From Amycolatopsis sp. MtRt-6 (GTDB taxonomy: Bacteria; Actinomycetota; Actinomycetes; Mycobacteriales; Pseudonocardiaceae): 64,000 bases of DNA. Position numbers and translations under genes: made by a program. Below, one piece after another: positions 23,701 to 30,238 of this stretch. The stretch covers positions 486,310-550,309 of the forward strand of contig NZ_JADWPD010000002.1 in NCBI RefSeq assembly GCF_017308975.1, given 5' to 3'. Positions within the stretch are counted from its first letter, which is position 1. Each line of letters starts with the position of its first letter. The notes under the pieces are model-generated. The model had not been told where the DNA came from. It was given only the letters and a program-made list of their open reading frames with translations, and did no database searches.

Positions 23701-24431
23701 ACGTCGTAGACGTCACCGGGCAAGGTGGCCACCACGGCGGGCTTTCCCTTGGCGGGCACGGAAACCAGCCGGTTGCCCGTCACGCCGACGACACCACTGG
23801 CGGCCGGGACGGCGGAGGTGATCTGCCCGGGCGTGGTGACGTCCGCGTCGATCCTGCCGGTGGCCAGGTTCGCGGTGAGCAGCCGGGTCTGCCCGTCGAG
23901 CGCGACGGTGAACACCGCGGTGCCGCCGGTGCCGCAGCCGGGCGAGTAGTACTTGAGGCCGACCCCGCCGGCCAGGGCGCGCACGGCTCCCGTGGCGAGG
24001 TCGACGGAGTAGGCGAACGCGCCGTGGTCGCGCGCGGCCTGGGTGTTCACGGCCGAGGCGGGCAGGATCGCGACGGCGGCGTACTTCCCGTCACCGGAGA
24101 CGCACTGGTAGCCGGTCCACGAACCGTCGTCGAACCCGGCCGGGTGAATCAGCGCCACCTCCTGCCACGCGAATCCGGCCGCCTCCCGGCCGAGCGTGAC
24201 GTGGTAGCCCTGCGCGTCGCCGTAGCCGTCGACCGCGAGGTCGGCCGACTTCGCCGCGTCCGGCCCGAAATCCGCCGGTTTCGGCGCGGCGGCGGGCTGC
24301 GCGGCGGCCGCCGGCGCGGGCGCCGCGGCAACAACAGAAGTGGACGCACCAATCAGTGCGACAATGGCGAGCAAAACCGTCGAAATCCGGAAACCGGACA
24401 TTCTTCGAGCGCGAACGACCCTACCGGGCAC
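17712..24431 (-). CDS. Secreted Rhs/YD-repeat polymorphic toxin with transglycosylase-like domain
   Basis: A 2239-residue protein. Signal peptide at residues 1-45 (RRMSGFRISTVLLAIVALIG...). Around residue 510 is a lysozyme-like SLT segment (GIMAQESNW, later DCGYGISQV), whose Glu would be catalytic. Residues about 825-980 resemble the golvesin C-terminal beta-sandwich. A DUF6531-like start (GDPVDTSTGYFG) near 1015 leads into some 1000 residues of YD repeats. The Rhs core closes with YLRARYYDPATALFLSVDPL near 2040; then a hydrophobic Gly/Ala segment and a 100-residue variable tip (WHRNIGELHGGYQEIL). GTG 24431 is chosen because GGAGG lies 7 bases upstream; ATG 24401 is a weaker option. The tip is probably the toxin; its activity is not recognisable. 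Confidence 0.88.
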   Translation of the reverse strand: MPGRVVRARRMSGFRISTVLLAIVALIGASTSVVAAAPAPAAAAQPAAAPKPADFGPDAAKSADLAVDGYGDAQGYHVTLGREAAGFAWQEVALIHPAGFDDGSWTGYQCVSGDGKYAAVAILPASAVNTQAARDHGAFAYSVDLATGAVRALAGGVGLKYYSPGCGTGGTAVFTVALDGQTRLLTANLATGRIDADVTTPGQITSAVPAASGVVGVTGNRLVSVPAKGKPAVVATLPGDVYDVRPAADGGVSFLHTKPGTRTATAAHELDGTVTTLGSGDLTRVQLFQGRAGHAVLSGAAPAAPGALAAAGVRSVGDGALAHGAEASSLDGDALLGPDADGRKAAPALLATKTGKVLAPAVPAATKAAATQVPTYSAAPKPAQAPRQSRLSPKADAAPTTQAAPNTVQAKPNTSQAAPNTTQAQTPKCAVPPLNADRQVMQPSPAQVDWAVQLAEQGLLTGSAYTRPAGYANLGLVAYAPNSDFPLIPLSHPAGASNTVPRSIFEGIMAQESNWSQASWHAPAGTAGDPLIASYYGAGGDIVSIDYAASDCGYGISQVTDGMHIGDTSLSAHGQWKVAVDYQENIAAGLQILESTWNQLYADGITANNADPRYLENWYFAAWAYNSGIQPNAANGNTTGCTPGPSCTGPHGTWGLGWTNNPANLDYPPNRDPYLQDTYADAAHPASWPYQERVLGWTASPLIRYSKPAYAKPTYNGGQSWVQPAPYTAMCSLSANQCDPNNTNTSNPGASHCMLDDFQCWWHNPVTWIPSCATTCATSPYAVSGGSEPANPTQNPPTCSQDTAKVPSGSIIVDDEPNRLNLQGCGGANWSSNGTFTYTYGTNSAGDPIGAIDTHQLGTGLGGRVLFTHTEDGSNPALINTGVWTPNLPSLQYYKVKLHLPGLGAQATNVVYTINPGGGVAPWKIRVNQAWNSEQWVTIGTFAMQNGGNVTLTNNGSSVDNGGFGYSDFDVAFDAVAFVPQGGTPGQPIGGPPGIQDAPRGSNPAFIACGCAKRTAGDPVDTSTGYFGDSFTDLATPGRGMALNFARSYAEGIADLNGPNKALAADGPFGWGWTYSYNLTAATDGTTGNVTVKQEDGSAVTFTLSNGTYAPAAPRYDATLVKTGSNYVYTRRGTAIFTFDAAGGRLTAETDRAGSKAVPAYQTTLAYDGSGHLATITDPAGRKYTLTWTGNHITGLADTAGRQVTYGYDATGNLTDVYGVGTTRTPSLKDDDHAKYTYDGNHLMTSMRSPANFAGPASAVTSMAYDSAERVRTQTDPNGHATTFTYGPDGGLAAGQVLTTDPAGHRKLDTYQNGLLVSETKGYGTPDAGTTSYTYDPVTLGVSTQTDPDGGAETFTYDDRGRKTSESNALGFTTNWVYDDAGNLLETIDANGVATVEGYDQAGHIPAGAAGVLDLTSTSVTRANNVVESITGNFGPAPVRTVNFYYDDAAHPADQTRVADPDGKTTTTAFDAFGDKVSVTNPMGDKTQSGYDTGTGWLTSTVDGNGTAAGVAPGCTPPAKGCTTYHQDAHGNVTATTDALGHTASATYDADGNKTSTTDANHRTTVTTIDPAGQRVKVTQPDNTTQITGYNPDGTIADTVNGLNAKTTYGYDGQGRENSRTDPDNRTTTSHLDPAGRVLTSTDAQGRVTTIGYDAAGRTKSVQYSDGVTPGVTYGYDPDGHRVSMTDGTGTSTWTYDTFGEVTAQTQGSGAAVGYGYDDAGNQTSITYPGHPTPVARTFDDAGRLRTVTDWNGNKTTFGYDNDSVVKTTTYPNGTTVTDGVDDTGRLTSTTAVTGTTTVLSATYGRDPAGQPATRTVGQASQTFGYNPKEQLASDGSATYTTDAADNPTTVGATTQAFDAAGQLCWSSAAGTVTNPACATTPAGATAVTHDGVGNRKTAGSATYAYDQASRLTAFTGPATSATYRYDGNGLRTSKTAGGVTTTFVWDNGGTPNILSDGTTSYLYGPGRLPIEQIGAAATSWFVHDQIGSTLALLDGTGAVAGRYTYTPYGVATASGTAGTPLRYAGQYTDAESGLVYLRARYYDPATALFLSVDPLLDTTRTPYSYAGGNPLLYADRTGLSFWDSLGWGLAIGGAIIGGVGCAILEPCGAIVAAGVGVAEVGVAAVGLGAAAGAGAAVILGGTMYAAVGGSAGMDDSVLRNWDPGDNYDDDGNTTSKSREKQQEQADSAWNRIRQQVRQLTGRELTSADRQAWHRNIGELHGGYQEILREGLRMFGCGE

Positions 24432-24510
24432 GGCAGATCCTCCCCCTGGACGAGCGGCCACCGGGAGCCCGGGCGCCACGGGAAATCTAACCGGCCACTC
24501 CCCGGCGCCC

Positions 24511-24528
24511 ATCACCCATTGGGGTGAT
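24511..24528. promoter_or_regulatory. Inverted repeat upstream of the Rhs gene
   Basis: ATCACCC-ATTG-GGGTGAT, 7-bp arms, 80 bases upstream of the Rhs start in an unusually AT-rich 190-bp stretch. The same stretch holds a direct repeat CGCAATCGGAC (24546 and 24583) and TTTCTTGA twice (24564 and 24573). Probably promoter and operator DNA of the Rhs gene. Confidence 0.4.
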
Positions 24529-24619
24529 ATTCGATCCGGGAAACACGCAATCGGACATTACTTTTTCTTGAATTTCTTGATCCGCAATCGGACGATTCCC
24601 CGAAATCGCCGGCCATTCT

Positions 24620-25192
24620 TCATCGCGTGCGGGCGCGCAGGTGCGCGCGTTCCCCCTGGCGGCCGAACAGGATCAGCAGCTCGACCGCCTGGCCGTCGGC
24701 GCTGCCGAGCCAGTGCGGGATGGTCGTGTCGAACTCCGCAGCCTCGCCCGGCGGCAGGACCAGGTCGTGCTCGCCGAGGACCAGCCGCAGGTGCCCGTGC
24801 AGCACGTACAGCCATTCGTGGCCGTCGTGGGTCTGATGGTCCGGGACCGGTGGCCGGTCCGTGCTGGGGATGATCATCTTGTAGGCCTGCATCCCGCCGG
24901 GCCGCCGGGACAGCGGCACGAACGTCATGCCGTGGCGGTGGATCGGGGTGAGGTGGATCCGGGGGTCGCCGGTGCGGGGCGCGCCGACGAGGTCGTCGAG
25001 CGGAACGCCGTAGACGCGGGCCAGCGGCAGCAGCAGCTCCAGGCTGGCCCGCCGCTGCCCGCTCTCCAGCCGGGACAGCGTGCTTTCCGACACCCCGGTG
25101 CCGGCCGCGACGTCCGCCAGTGTCATCCCGCGGTGCCGGCGCAGCGCCCGCAGCCGGGGGCCGACCGCGTGCAGCACGTCCTCGAAGTCCAC
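24620..25192 (-). CDS. XRE-cupin transcriptional regulator
   Basis: A 190-residue regulator with an N-terminal Xre HTH (TLADVAAGTGVSESTLSRLESG, residues about 22-75) and a C-terminal cupin_2 sensor (HEWLYVLHGHLRLVLGEHD, then FDTTIPHWLG). Typical architecture of small-molecule-responsive repressors. GTG 25192 is the only good in-frame start before the coding signal fades. It is divergent from a methyltransferase gene, and the 66-bp gap holds a perfect inverted repeat, so it probably controls both itself and the methyltransferase/DinB pair. Ligand unknown. Confidence 0.88.
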   Translation of the reverse strand: MDFEDVLHAVGPRLRALRRHRGMTLADVAAGTGVSESTLSRLESGQRRASLELLLPLARVYGVPLDDLVGAPRTGDPRIHLTPIHRHGMTFVPLSRRPGGMQAYKMIIPSTDRPPVPDHQTHDGHEWLYVLHGHLRLVLGEHDLVLPPGEAAEFDTTIPHWLGSADGQAVELLILFGRQGERAHLRARTR

Positions 25193-25199
25193 CCGGCCA

Positions 25200-25218
25200 T
25201 CTTGCCGGAACCGCAAGA
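25200..25218. promoter_or_regulatory. Candidate operator of the XRE-cupin regulator
   Basis: TCTTGC-N7-GCAAGA, a perfect 6-bp inverted repeat with a 19-bp footprint, 8 bases before the regulator start and 41 bases before the divergent methyltransferase start. Position fits an autoregulatory operator. Confidence 0.5.
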
Positions 25219-25258
25219 AAGCGTGCCGAACCGGCCAGGACCGGGTCAGGGTGGGCCC

Positions 25259-25876
25259 ATGACGGAAACAACCACCGAAGCGTCCCGGTTCTGGGACGGC
25301 CACCACACGACCCACGTGCCGGACGGCGAGCCGCGCGCCAACGTCCGCCTCGTCGAGGTCGTCGCCGGACTGACCCCGGGCCGGGCCCTCGACCTCGGGA
25401 CCGGCGCCGGCGGGGACGCGCTGTGGCTGGCCCGCCGCGGCTGGCGCGTCACCGCGGCCGACATCTCCGCCGTCGCCCTCGCCCGCCTGGACACCCGCGC
25501 CCGGGACCTCGGGCTCGCGGACCGGGTCACCACCGAGCGGCACGACCTGGCCGCGACGTTCCCGGCGGGCCGGTTCGACCTGGTTTCGGCGCACTACCTG
25601 CACACGTCGTTCCCGCTGCCGCGCGAGCAGGTGCTGCGGCGGGCCGCGGCGGCCCTCTCCCCCGGCGGCCGGCTGCTGGTCGTCGAGCACGGGTCCGCCG
25701 CGCCGTGGTCGTGGAACCAGGACCCCGCTGCCTTCCCGGCGCTGGAAGCGCCGTCGCTCGATCCGGCGCAGTGGACCGTCGAACGCGCCGACGCCCTCAC
25801 CCGGACCGCCACCGGACCCGGCGGGCAGACCGCCGAAGTCGTCGACCACCTCCTGCTCGTCCGCCGCTCCCGCTGA
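25259..25876 (+). CDS. Class I SAM-dependent methyltransferase
   Basis: A 205-residue Rossmann methyltransferase. Motif I is ALDLGTGAGGDALWLARRG; the acidic residue closing strand 2 is in VTAADIS; motif IV lies in FDLVSAHYLH; motif VI in LSPGGRLLVVEHG. Substrate unknown. Start ATG 25259; the ribosome site is weak. It is followed 11 bases later by a DinB-family gene and probably co-transcribed with it. Divergent from the XRE-cupin regulator that likely controls it. Confidence 0.85.
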   Translation: MTETTTEASRFWDGHHTTHVPDGEPRANVRLVEVVAGLTPGRALDLGTGAGGDALWLARRGWRVTAADISAVALARLDTRARDLGLADRVTTERHDLAATFPAGRFDLVSAHYLHTSFPLPREQVLRRAAAALSPGGRLLVVEHGSAAPWSWNQDPAAFPALEAPSLDPAQWTVERADALTRTATGPGGQTAEVVDHLLLVRRSR

Positions 25877-25887
25877 GAGGACCCACG

Positions 25888-26370
25888 ATGCCCCGAACCC
25901 GGAGGCGGGACACCCCGCCCCCGCGCACCGGACCGGCCGAAAAGGACGTCCTGCGCGGCTTCCTCGACCACCTGCGGGCCGCCGTCGCCGCCAAGGCCGA
26001 CGGCGTGCCGGAGCCGCAGGTCCGGACGCCCGGTGTCCCGTCGGGCACGTCGCTGCTGGGTCTGGTCCGGCACCTCGCGCACGTCGAGCGCTTCACGTTC
26101 CTCGGCGAAAACACCACCGACTGGCCCGGGACGTTCCGGCCGCGGCCGGAGGAGACCGTCGCCTCGGTCCTGGCGGACTACCGCGCCGCCTGCGCGCGGG
26201 CGAACGCGGTCATCGACGCCTGCACCGACCTGACGCGGCCGGTCGCCCGCCCCGGCCGCGACGCGCCGTCGATGCGCTGGGCCCTGGTCCACATGATCGA
26301 GGAGACCGGCCGCCACGCCGGGCACGCCGACATCCTCCGCGAGCTGATCGACGGCAGCACCGGCCGCTGA
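25888..26370 (+). CDS. DinB/DUF664 family protein
   Basis: A 160-residue four-helix-bundle protein of the DinB-like DUF664 type. Seen: GTSLLGLVRHLAHVERFTF (first metal-ligand His region), then WALVHMIEETGRHAGHADILRE with the two closing His ligands. In actinobacteria such proteins are often mycothiol-dependent enzymes, but this one could act otherwise. ATG 25888 follows AGAGGA. Second gene of a two-gene unit with the methyltransferase. Confidence 0.85.
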   Translation: MPRTRRRDTPPPRTGPAEKDVLRGFLDHLRAAVAAKADGVPEPQVRTPGVPSGTSLLGLVRHLAHVERFTFLGENTTDWPGTFRPRPEETVASVLADYRAACARANAVIDACTDLTRPVARPGRDAPSMRWALVHMIEETGRHAGHADILRELIDGSTGR

Positions 26371-26396
26371 CCGCTGACCTGGCATGATCGGACTCC

Positions 26397-27065
26397 GTGC
26401 GGGTACTGCTGGTGGAGGACGACCAGCCGATCGCCGACTCGCTGCGGCGCGGTCTGGTGCGGTACGGCTACGAGGTGACGTGGGTGCGGACCGGCGCGGA
26501 GGCCCTGGCCGCCGAGCCCGCGGACATGGTGCTGCTCGATCTGGGACTGCCCGATGTGGACGGTCTCGACGTCTGCCGCGACCTGCGGGCCCGCGGTGAC
26601 GTGCCGATCATCGTGATCAGCGCGCGGGCCGACGAGGTCGACCGGGTGGTCGGGCTGGAGATCGGCGCGGACGACTACGTGTCGAAACCCTTCGGCGTGC
26701 GCGAGGTGATCGCGCGGATGCGGGCGGTGGCCCGCCGGGCGCGGCCGGCCGCCGCCGAGCCGCAGCCGCCCGACGCGCTCGCCGGCGGGCGGCTGGTCAT
26801 CGACCGGCGGGCGCGGCGGGTCCACGTCGACGGCGCCGAGCTCGCGCTCTCCCCCAAGGAGTACGACCTGCTGGCCTTCCTCGCGGACGCGCCGGGCGCG
26901 GCGCTGACCCGCGAGCAGATCATGGAAGCCGTCTGGGACGCCCACTGGTTCGGCCCGACGAAGACCCTGGACGTCCACATCGGAGCGTTGCGCCGCAAGC
27001 TCGGCGACGCGGCCGTCGTCGAAACCGTGCGCGGGGTCGGCTTCCGGCTGGTGGTCGCCGGGTGA
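26397..27065 (+). CDS. OmpR-family response regulator
   Basis: A 222-residue two-component regulator. Receiver domain residues 1-118 with acidic pocket E7-D8-D9, phospho-acceptor D48 (LLDLGLPD) and K97 (YVSKPF). Residues about 128-220 form the winged-helix output domain (LSPKEYDLLAFLA, LDVHIGALRRKLGD, VRGVGFRL). It starts at GTG 26397 without an obvious Shine-Dalgarno. Its stop overlaps the GTG of the kinase gene (GTGA, 27062-27065), so the pair is coupled. Signal unknown. Confidence 0.93.
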   Translation: MRVLLVEDDQPIADSLRRGLVRYGYEVTWVRTGAEALAAEPADMVLLDLGLPDVDGLDVCRDLRARGDVPIIVISARADEVDRVVGLEIGADDYVSKPFGVREVIARMRAVARRARPAAAEPQPPDALAGGRLVIDRRARRVHVDGAELALSPKEYDLLAFLADAPGAALTREQIMEAVWDAHWFGPTKTLDVHIGALRRKLGDAAVVETVRGVGFRLVVAG

Positions 27066-28444
27066 GCGGGCGGGAGTCGCTGAACCGCCGGCTCGTCGTC
27101 AGCTACGTGCTGCTGGTGGCGATCGCGATCGCCGCGTTCACCGTGCCGGTCGCGTTCGTCCTCACCGGCCAGCTGCGCGGGGACGTCGAGACGTCGGTGC
27201 GGCGGGAAGCCGACACCGCCGCGCTCCTGCTCTCGGCCGGGGACCTGCCGTCGCGGCAGGCGCTGGCGCGGCTGGCCGAGGCCTACGGCAAGGAGACGCC
27301 GGGCCGGCTCGACGCCGTCCTCGCCGACGGCACCGCGCCGGGCCCGCTGCCGGTGCCGCCCGCCGCGGACGACCCGGCCTTCCGCGACGCGCTGGCCGGG
27401 CGGGCCACCACCCGGTGGACCCACGCGGCGGCGCTCGACGCCGACGGTCTCGTGCTGGCCGTGCCCGCGCGGGACGCGGCGGGCCGCGTCGCCGGGGCGA
27501 TCCGGGTCAGCTACCCGTCGGCGCCGCTGGACGCGCGGCAGCTGCAGATCTGGGGTTTCCGGGCGGTGCTCGCGGTCGCGGTGCTCGTCGTCGCCGCGTT
27601 CCTCGGCGCGTTCTTCGCCCGGCACCTCACCCGGCCGTTCCGGGAGCTCACCCGGATGGCGGGCCGGCTGCGCGACGGCGAGCTGACCGCGCGTGCCGAG
27701 GAGACCGGCCCGGACGAAACCCGCACCCTCGCGCGCACGCTCAACAACGCCGCCGAAACGATCGACACGCTGGTGCGGGCGCAGCGGGCGTTCATCGCCG
27801 ACGCGTCACACCAGCTGCGCACGCCGCTCACGGCGTTGCGGCTGTCGCTGGACAACATCGCCGACGGCGTGGCCGACGCCGACGTCCACGAAGACGTCGA
27901 CCAGGCGACGGCCGAGGTGGTCCGGATGAGCGGGCTGGTCAACGGCCTGCTCACCCTGGCCAAGGCCGAGGCGGCGATCGCGGCCCCCGAGCCGGTGCGG
28001 GTCGCCGACGTGGTCGCCGGGCGGCTCGCCGTCTGGCGCGCGGTGGCCGCCGACCGCGGCGTCGACCTGCGCCAGGCCGACGCGGACGCGGACCTGCTCG
28101 CCATGGTCAGCCCCGGGCACCTCGAGCAGGTGCTGGACAACGTGTTGTCCAACGCCCTGGAAGTCTCCCCCGACGGCGGCGCGGTCACCGTGTCGAGCGG
28201 CCGCCGGGAGGGCCACGCCGTGCTGGAGATCGCCGACCAGGGCCCAGGGATGCCCGAGGCCGAGCGGAGCCGCGCGTTCGACCGGTTCTGGCGCGGCCAG
28301 GGCCGGACCGGCCCGTCGGGGTCCGGTCTCGGCCTGGCCATCGTGAAGCAGCTGGTCACCGACGACGGCGGCACCGTGTCACTCGGCGACGCCGACGGCG
28401 GCGGGCTGTCCGTCCGGATCGCGTTACCCCTCGGGCATCGCTGA
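27062..28444 (+). CDS. Sensor histidine kinase
   Basis: A 460-residue membrane kinase. Two membrane helices (about 11-36 and 164-185) flank a 125-residue extracellular sensor; HAMP (about 188-240); dimerisation/phosphorylation helix with H250 (FIADASHQLRTPL); ATPase domain with N364 (N box), DQGPGMP (392-398, G1) and GSGLGLAIVKQL (G2). It should phosphorylate the OmpR regulator encoded just upstream. Leu455 uses the rare TTA codon (28424-28426), which on the other strand is the TAA stop of the convergent lipoprotein gene; the two genes overlap by 21 bases. Confidence 0.93.
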   Translation: MSGRESLNRRLVVSYVLLVAIAIAAFTVPVAFVLTGQLRGDVETSVRREADTAALLLSAGDLPSRQALARLAEAYGKETPGRLDAVLADGTAPGPLPVPPAADDPAFRDALAGRATTRWTHAAALDADGLVLAVPARDAAGRVAGAIRVSYPSAPLDARQLQIWGFRAVLAVAVLVVAAFLGAFFARHLTRPFRELTRMAGRLRDGELTARAEETGPDETRTLARTLNNAAETIDTLVRAQRAFIADASHQLRTPLTALRLSLDNIADGVADADVHEDVDQATAEVVRMSGLVNGLLTLAKAEAAIAAPEPVRVADVVAGRLAVWRAVAADRGVDLRQADADADLLAMVSPGHLEQVLDNVLSNALEVSPDGGAVTVSSGRREGHAVLEIADQGPGMPEAERSRAFDRFWRGQGRTGPSGSGLGLAIVKQLVTDDGGTVSLGDADGGGLSVRIALPLGHR

Positions 28445-28924
28445 CGAGTGGTGGTTGACGATCAGCCACTTGCCCTCGCGCAGCTCGTAGACGTAGGTGT
28501 AGCGCGCCCGCACCCGCTCGGTCTTGCCGTCCTTGGTCAGCGTGAACTCGTAGACGCCGGTGTTCACCGCGGTGTCGGCGTCGAGGACGTCGACGATCTC
28601 GTCCTCGATCACGCCCTGCGGCTTGCTCTGCAGGAACTTCGTGAAGTAGTCCACGATCTCCGCGCGGCTGCGGCGGACCTCGTTCGACACCGTCGGCAGC
28701 AGGACGGCGTCCGGCGCGTAGAGATCGGCCACCCGCTGCGGGTCGCCGTTCGCCAGCGCCGCGTTCCACTGCGGGAACAACGCCTCGATCTGCTGCTCGG
28801 TGGGCCGTGCCGGAGCGGCCGCCGCACCGGTCGGCGTCGCGGCGGTACCGGTACCGCACCCGGCCGTCACCGCCGCGACCGCCGCGGTCGCCACCACGAC
28901 CACACCCCACCGTGTCTTGCGCAT
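28424..28924 (-). CDS. SnoaL/DUF4440-like lipoprotein
   Basis: A 166-residue secreted lipoprotein. Signal peptide with lipobox VTAGC (Cys23). The mature part is a single SnoaL-like/NTF2-fold domain (EQQIEALFPQWNAALANGDP, ADLYAPDAVLLPT, KWLIVNHHSS) as in the SgcJ/EcaC family. No enzymatic activity can be claimed. AGGAGG lies 5 bases before ATG 28924. It may work at the cell surface, perhaps as a ligand-binding partner of the neighbouring two-component system, which is inference from position only. Confidence 0.85.
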   Translation of the reverse strand: MRKTRWGVVVVATAAVAAVTAGCGTGTAATPTGAAAAPARPTEQQIEALFPQWNAALANGDPQRVADLYAPDAVLLPTVSNEVRRSRAEIVDYFTKFLQSKPQGVIEDEIVDVLDADTAVNTGVYEFTLTKDGKTERVRARYTYVYELREGKWLIVNHHSSAMPEG

Positions 28925-29071
28925 TTTCGCCTCCTGGACCGGGAATCGCTTACGAATCCACTGTGGAACGGCGACCGGAAGGGGAATTCCAGCGCGTGGA
29001 CAGGAACGGGGAAAAGTTCGGCCAAGCCGTTCGCTGTGCGAACCACCGGGGAGAGTGCTAATTGATCCGGT

Positions 29072-29566
29072 ATGACCGAATCACCGAACCACCCGCAGTC
29101 GCCCGCCTCACTGGGCCAGGCGCCCGCTCCGCCGCGTCCGGGCACGATCGAAGGCGCTTTCTGGGCGTTCATCGCCGCGCCGGTCATCGGGCTGATCGGC
29201 GGCCTGCTCATCTTCGCCGACCGGGACCGGATCGCGGCCGGCCTGCGCGACACGGACAGACAACGCGGCGGCAACCTCACCGACGCGCAGCTCGACCAGG
29301 TCGTGACCGTCACGATGATCACCGCGGTGGTGATCGCGGTGGTCATCGCCGGGCTGTACCTGCTGTTCGCGTTCAAGCTGCGCGCCGGCCGCAACTGGGC
29401 GCGCATCGTGCTGACGGTGCTCGCCGCCCTCCAGCTGCTCTCGGTGCTGACCGGGCAGAGCACGATCGGCGGTTACGTCGCCGTGCTCGCGGCGGTGGTC
29501 GGCGTGGTGCTGTCGTTCACGGGGCCGTCGAACGCCTTCTTCGCGGCGGCCAAGGGTCAGCGCTGA
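29072..29566 (+). CDS. Small polytopic membrane protein
   Basis: A 164-residue protein with a Pro-rich cytoplasmic start and four predicted membrane helices (AFWAFIAAPVIGLIGGLLIF; VTVTMITAVVIAVVIAGLYL; IVLTVLAALQLLSVL; AVLAAVVGVVLSFTG). Similar small four-helix proteins of unknown function are frequent in Streptomyces and Amycolatopsis. No Shine-Dalgarno before ATG 29072. Single gene. Confidence 0.75.
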   Translation: MTESPNHPQSPASLGQAPAPPRPGTIEGAFWAFIAAPVIGLIGGLLIFADRDRIAAGLRDTDRQRGGNLTDAQLDQVVTVTMITAVVIAVVIAGLYLLFAFKLRAGRNWARIVLTVLAALQLLSVLTGQSTIGGYVAVLAAVVGVVLSFTGPSNAFFAAAKGQR

Positions 29567-29624
29567 CCCGGCCGGGGTCAAGCGGCGCCGGGGAAACCGC
29601 TCCGTCCGTGGTGGACGACGAACC

Positions 29625-30038
29625 TCAGCTGTTCCGCATCCGGGCCGTGAGCCGGAGGAACTCGTCGTCGTCTCCGGCGGCCAGCGCGGCGGCGCGGTCG
29701 GGGTAGACGTCCAGCACCCGGCTGGCGCCGGTCAGCCGCAGCGCGCGGCTCACCACCGCGTTGCCGCCGGTGACGACGCGGAGCCGGGCGTTCTGGGCGG
29801 CGGCGTGGTCGGTGGCCGCGCTCAGCACGCGGACTCCCGCCGCGCCGAGGAAGTGCAGCCCGGCGAGGTCCAGCACGACCGCCCGCGGTTCCCCAGCACC
29901 GGCCAGCGCGGCGGCCACCGCCTTCACGACGACGAGGACCGTGCCGACGTCGAGTTCGCCGGCGAAGGTCAGGAGCGCCGGATCGCCGTGCGAGCACAAG
30001 ACCCGCAGCCGCCCCGTCGGGGAACCGAAGGACGCCAC
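29625..30038 (-). CDS. STAS-domain protein (anti-sigma factor antagonist-like)
   Basis: A 137-residue STAS domain. Core pattern: LLTFAGELDVGTV, AVVLDLAGLHFLGAAGVRVL, LRVVTGGNAVVSRALRLTG. The usual phosphorylatable Ser after D-L-x-x-h is replaced: the loop reads HFLGAAG, so classic Ser phosphorylation control is doubtful. Start GTG 30038 is chosen by homology of the N-terminus; the ribosome site is poor. No cognate anti-sigma kinase is adjacent. A second STAS gene lies 1.4 kb away beyond the MFS gene. Confidence 0.8.
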   Translation of the reverse strand: MASFGSPTGRLRVLCSHGDPALLTFAGELDVGTVLVVVKAVAAALAGAGEPRAVVLDLAGLHFLGAAGVRVLSAATDHAAAQNARLRVVTGGNAVVSRALRLTGASRVLDVYPDRAAALAAGDDDEFLRLTARMRNS

Positions 30039-30238
30039 GCGTGAAACACCCCATCTTCGAGACAGACCGGACCCGCGGCTCCTGCACGACCCGCCCGCGC
30101 ACCAGGCTACTGACGCCGTCCGGCTGATCACAACCCGTGACCGTCGGAGTCGACCTGTTCGTGGGACAATCGGCTCCCGAAGATGGTCGTCGCGCTCGCC
30201 GGAGACGGTCCACCTCGCCAGTGAGTTCACAAAGGACC

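Noticed and set aside
15279..24527. Very long open frame on the plus strand across the Rhs gene
   Set aside because: It is antisense to the Rhs gene, has Arg/Val/Gly-biased composition without domains, and exists because high GC removes stops.
29564..29580. Terminator TGACCC-GGCCG-GGGTCA after the small membrane protein
   Set aside because: Only a 6-bp stem with no tail; too weak to list as a feature.
29625..30038. Complete sigma/anti-sigma partner-switch operon around the STAS genes
   Set aside because: No RsbW-type kinase or sigma factor is adjacent, and the usual phospho-Ser position is not conserved in either STAS protein.
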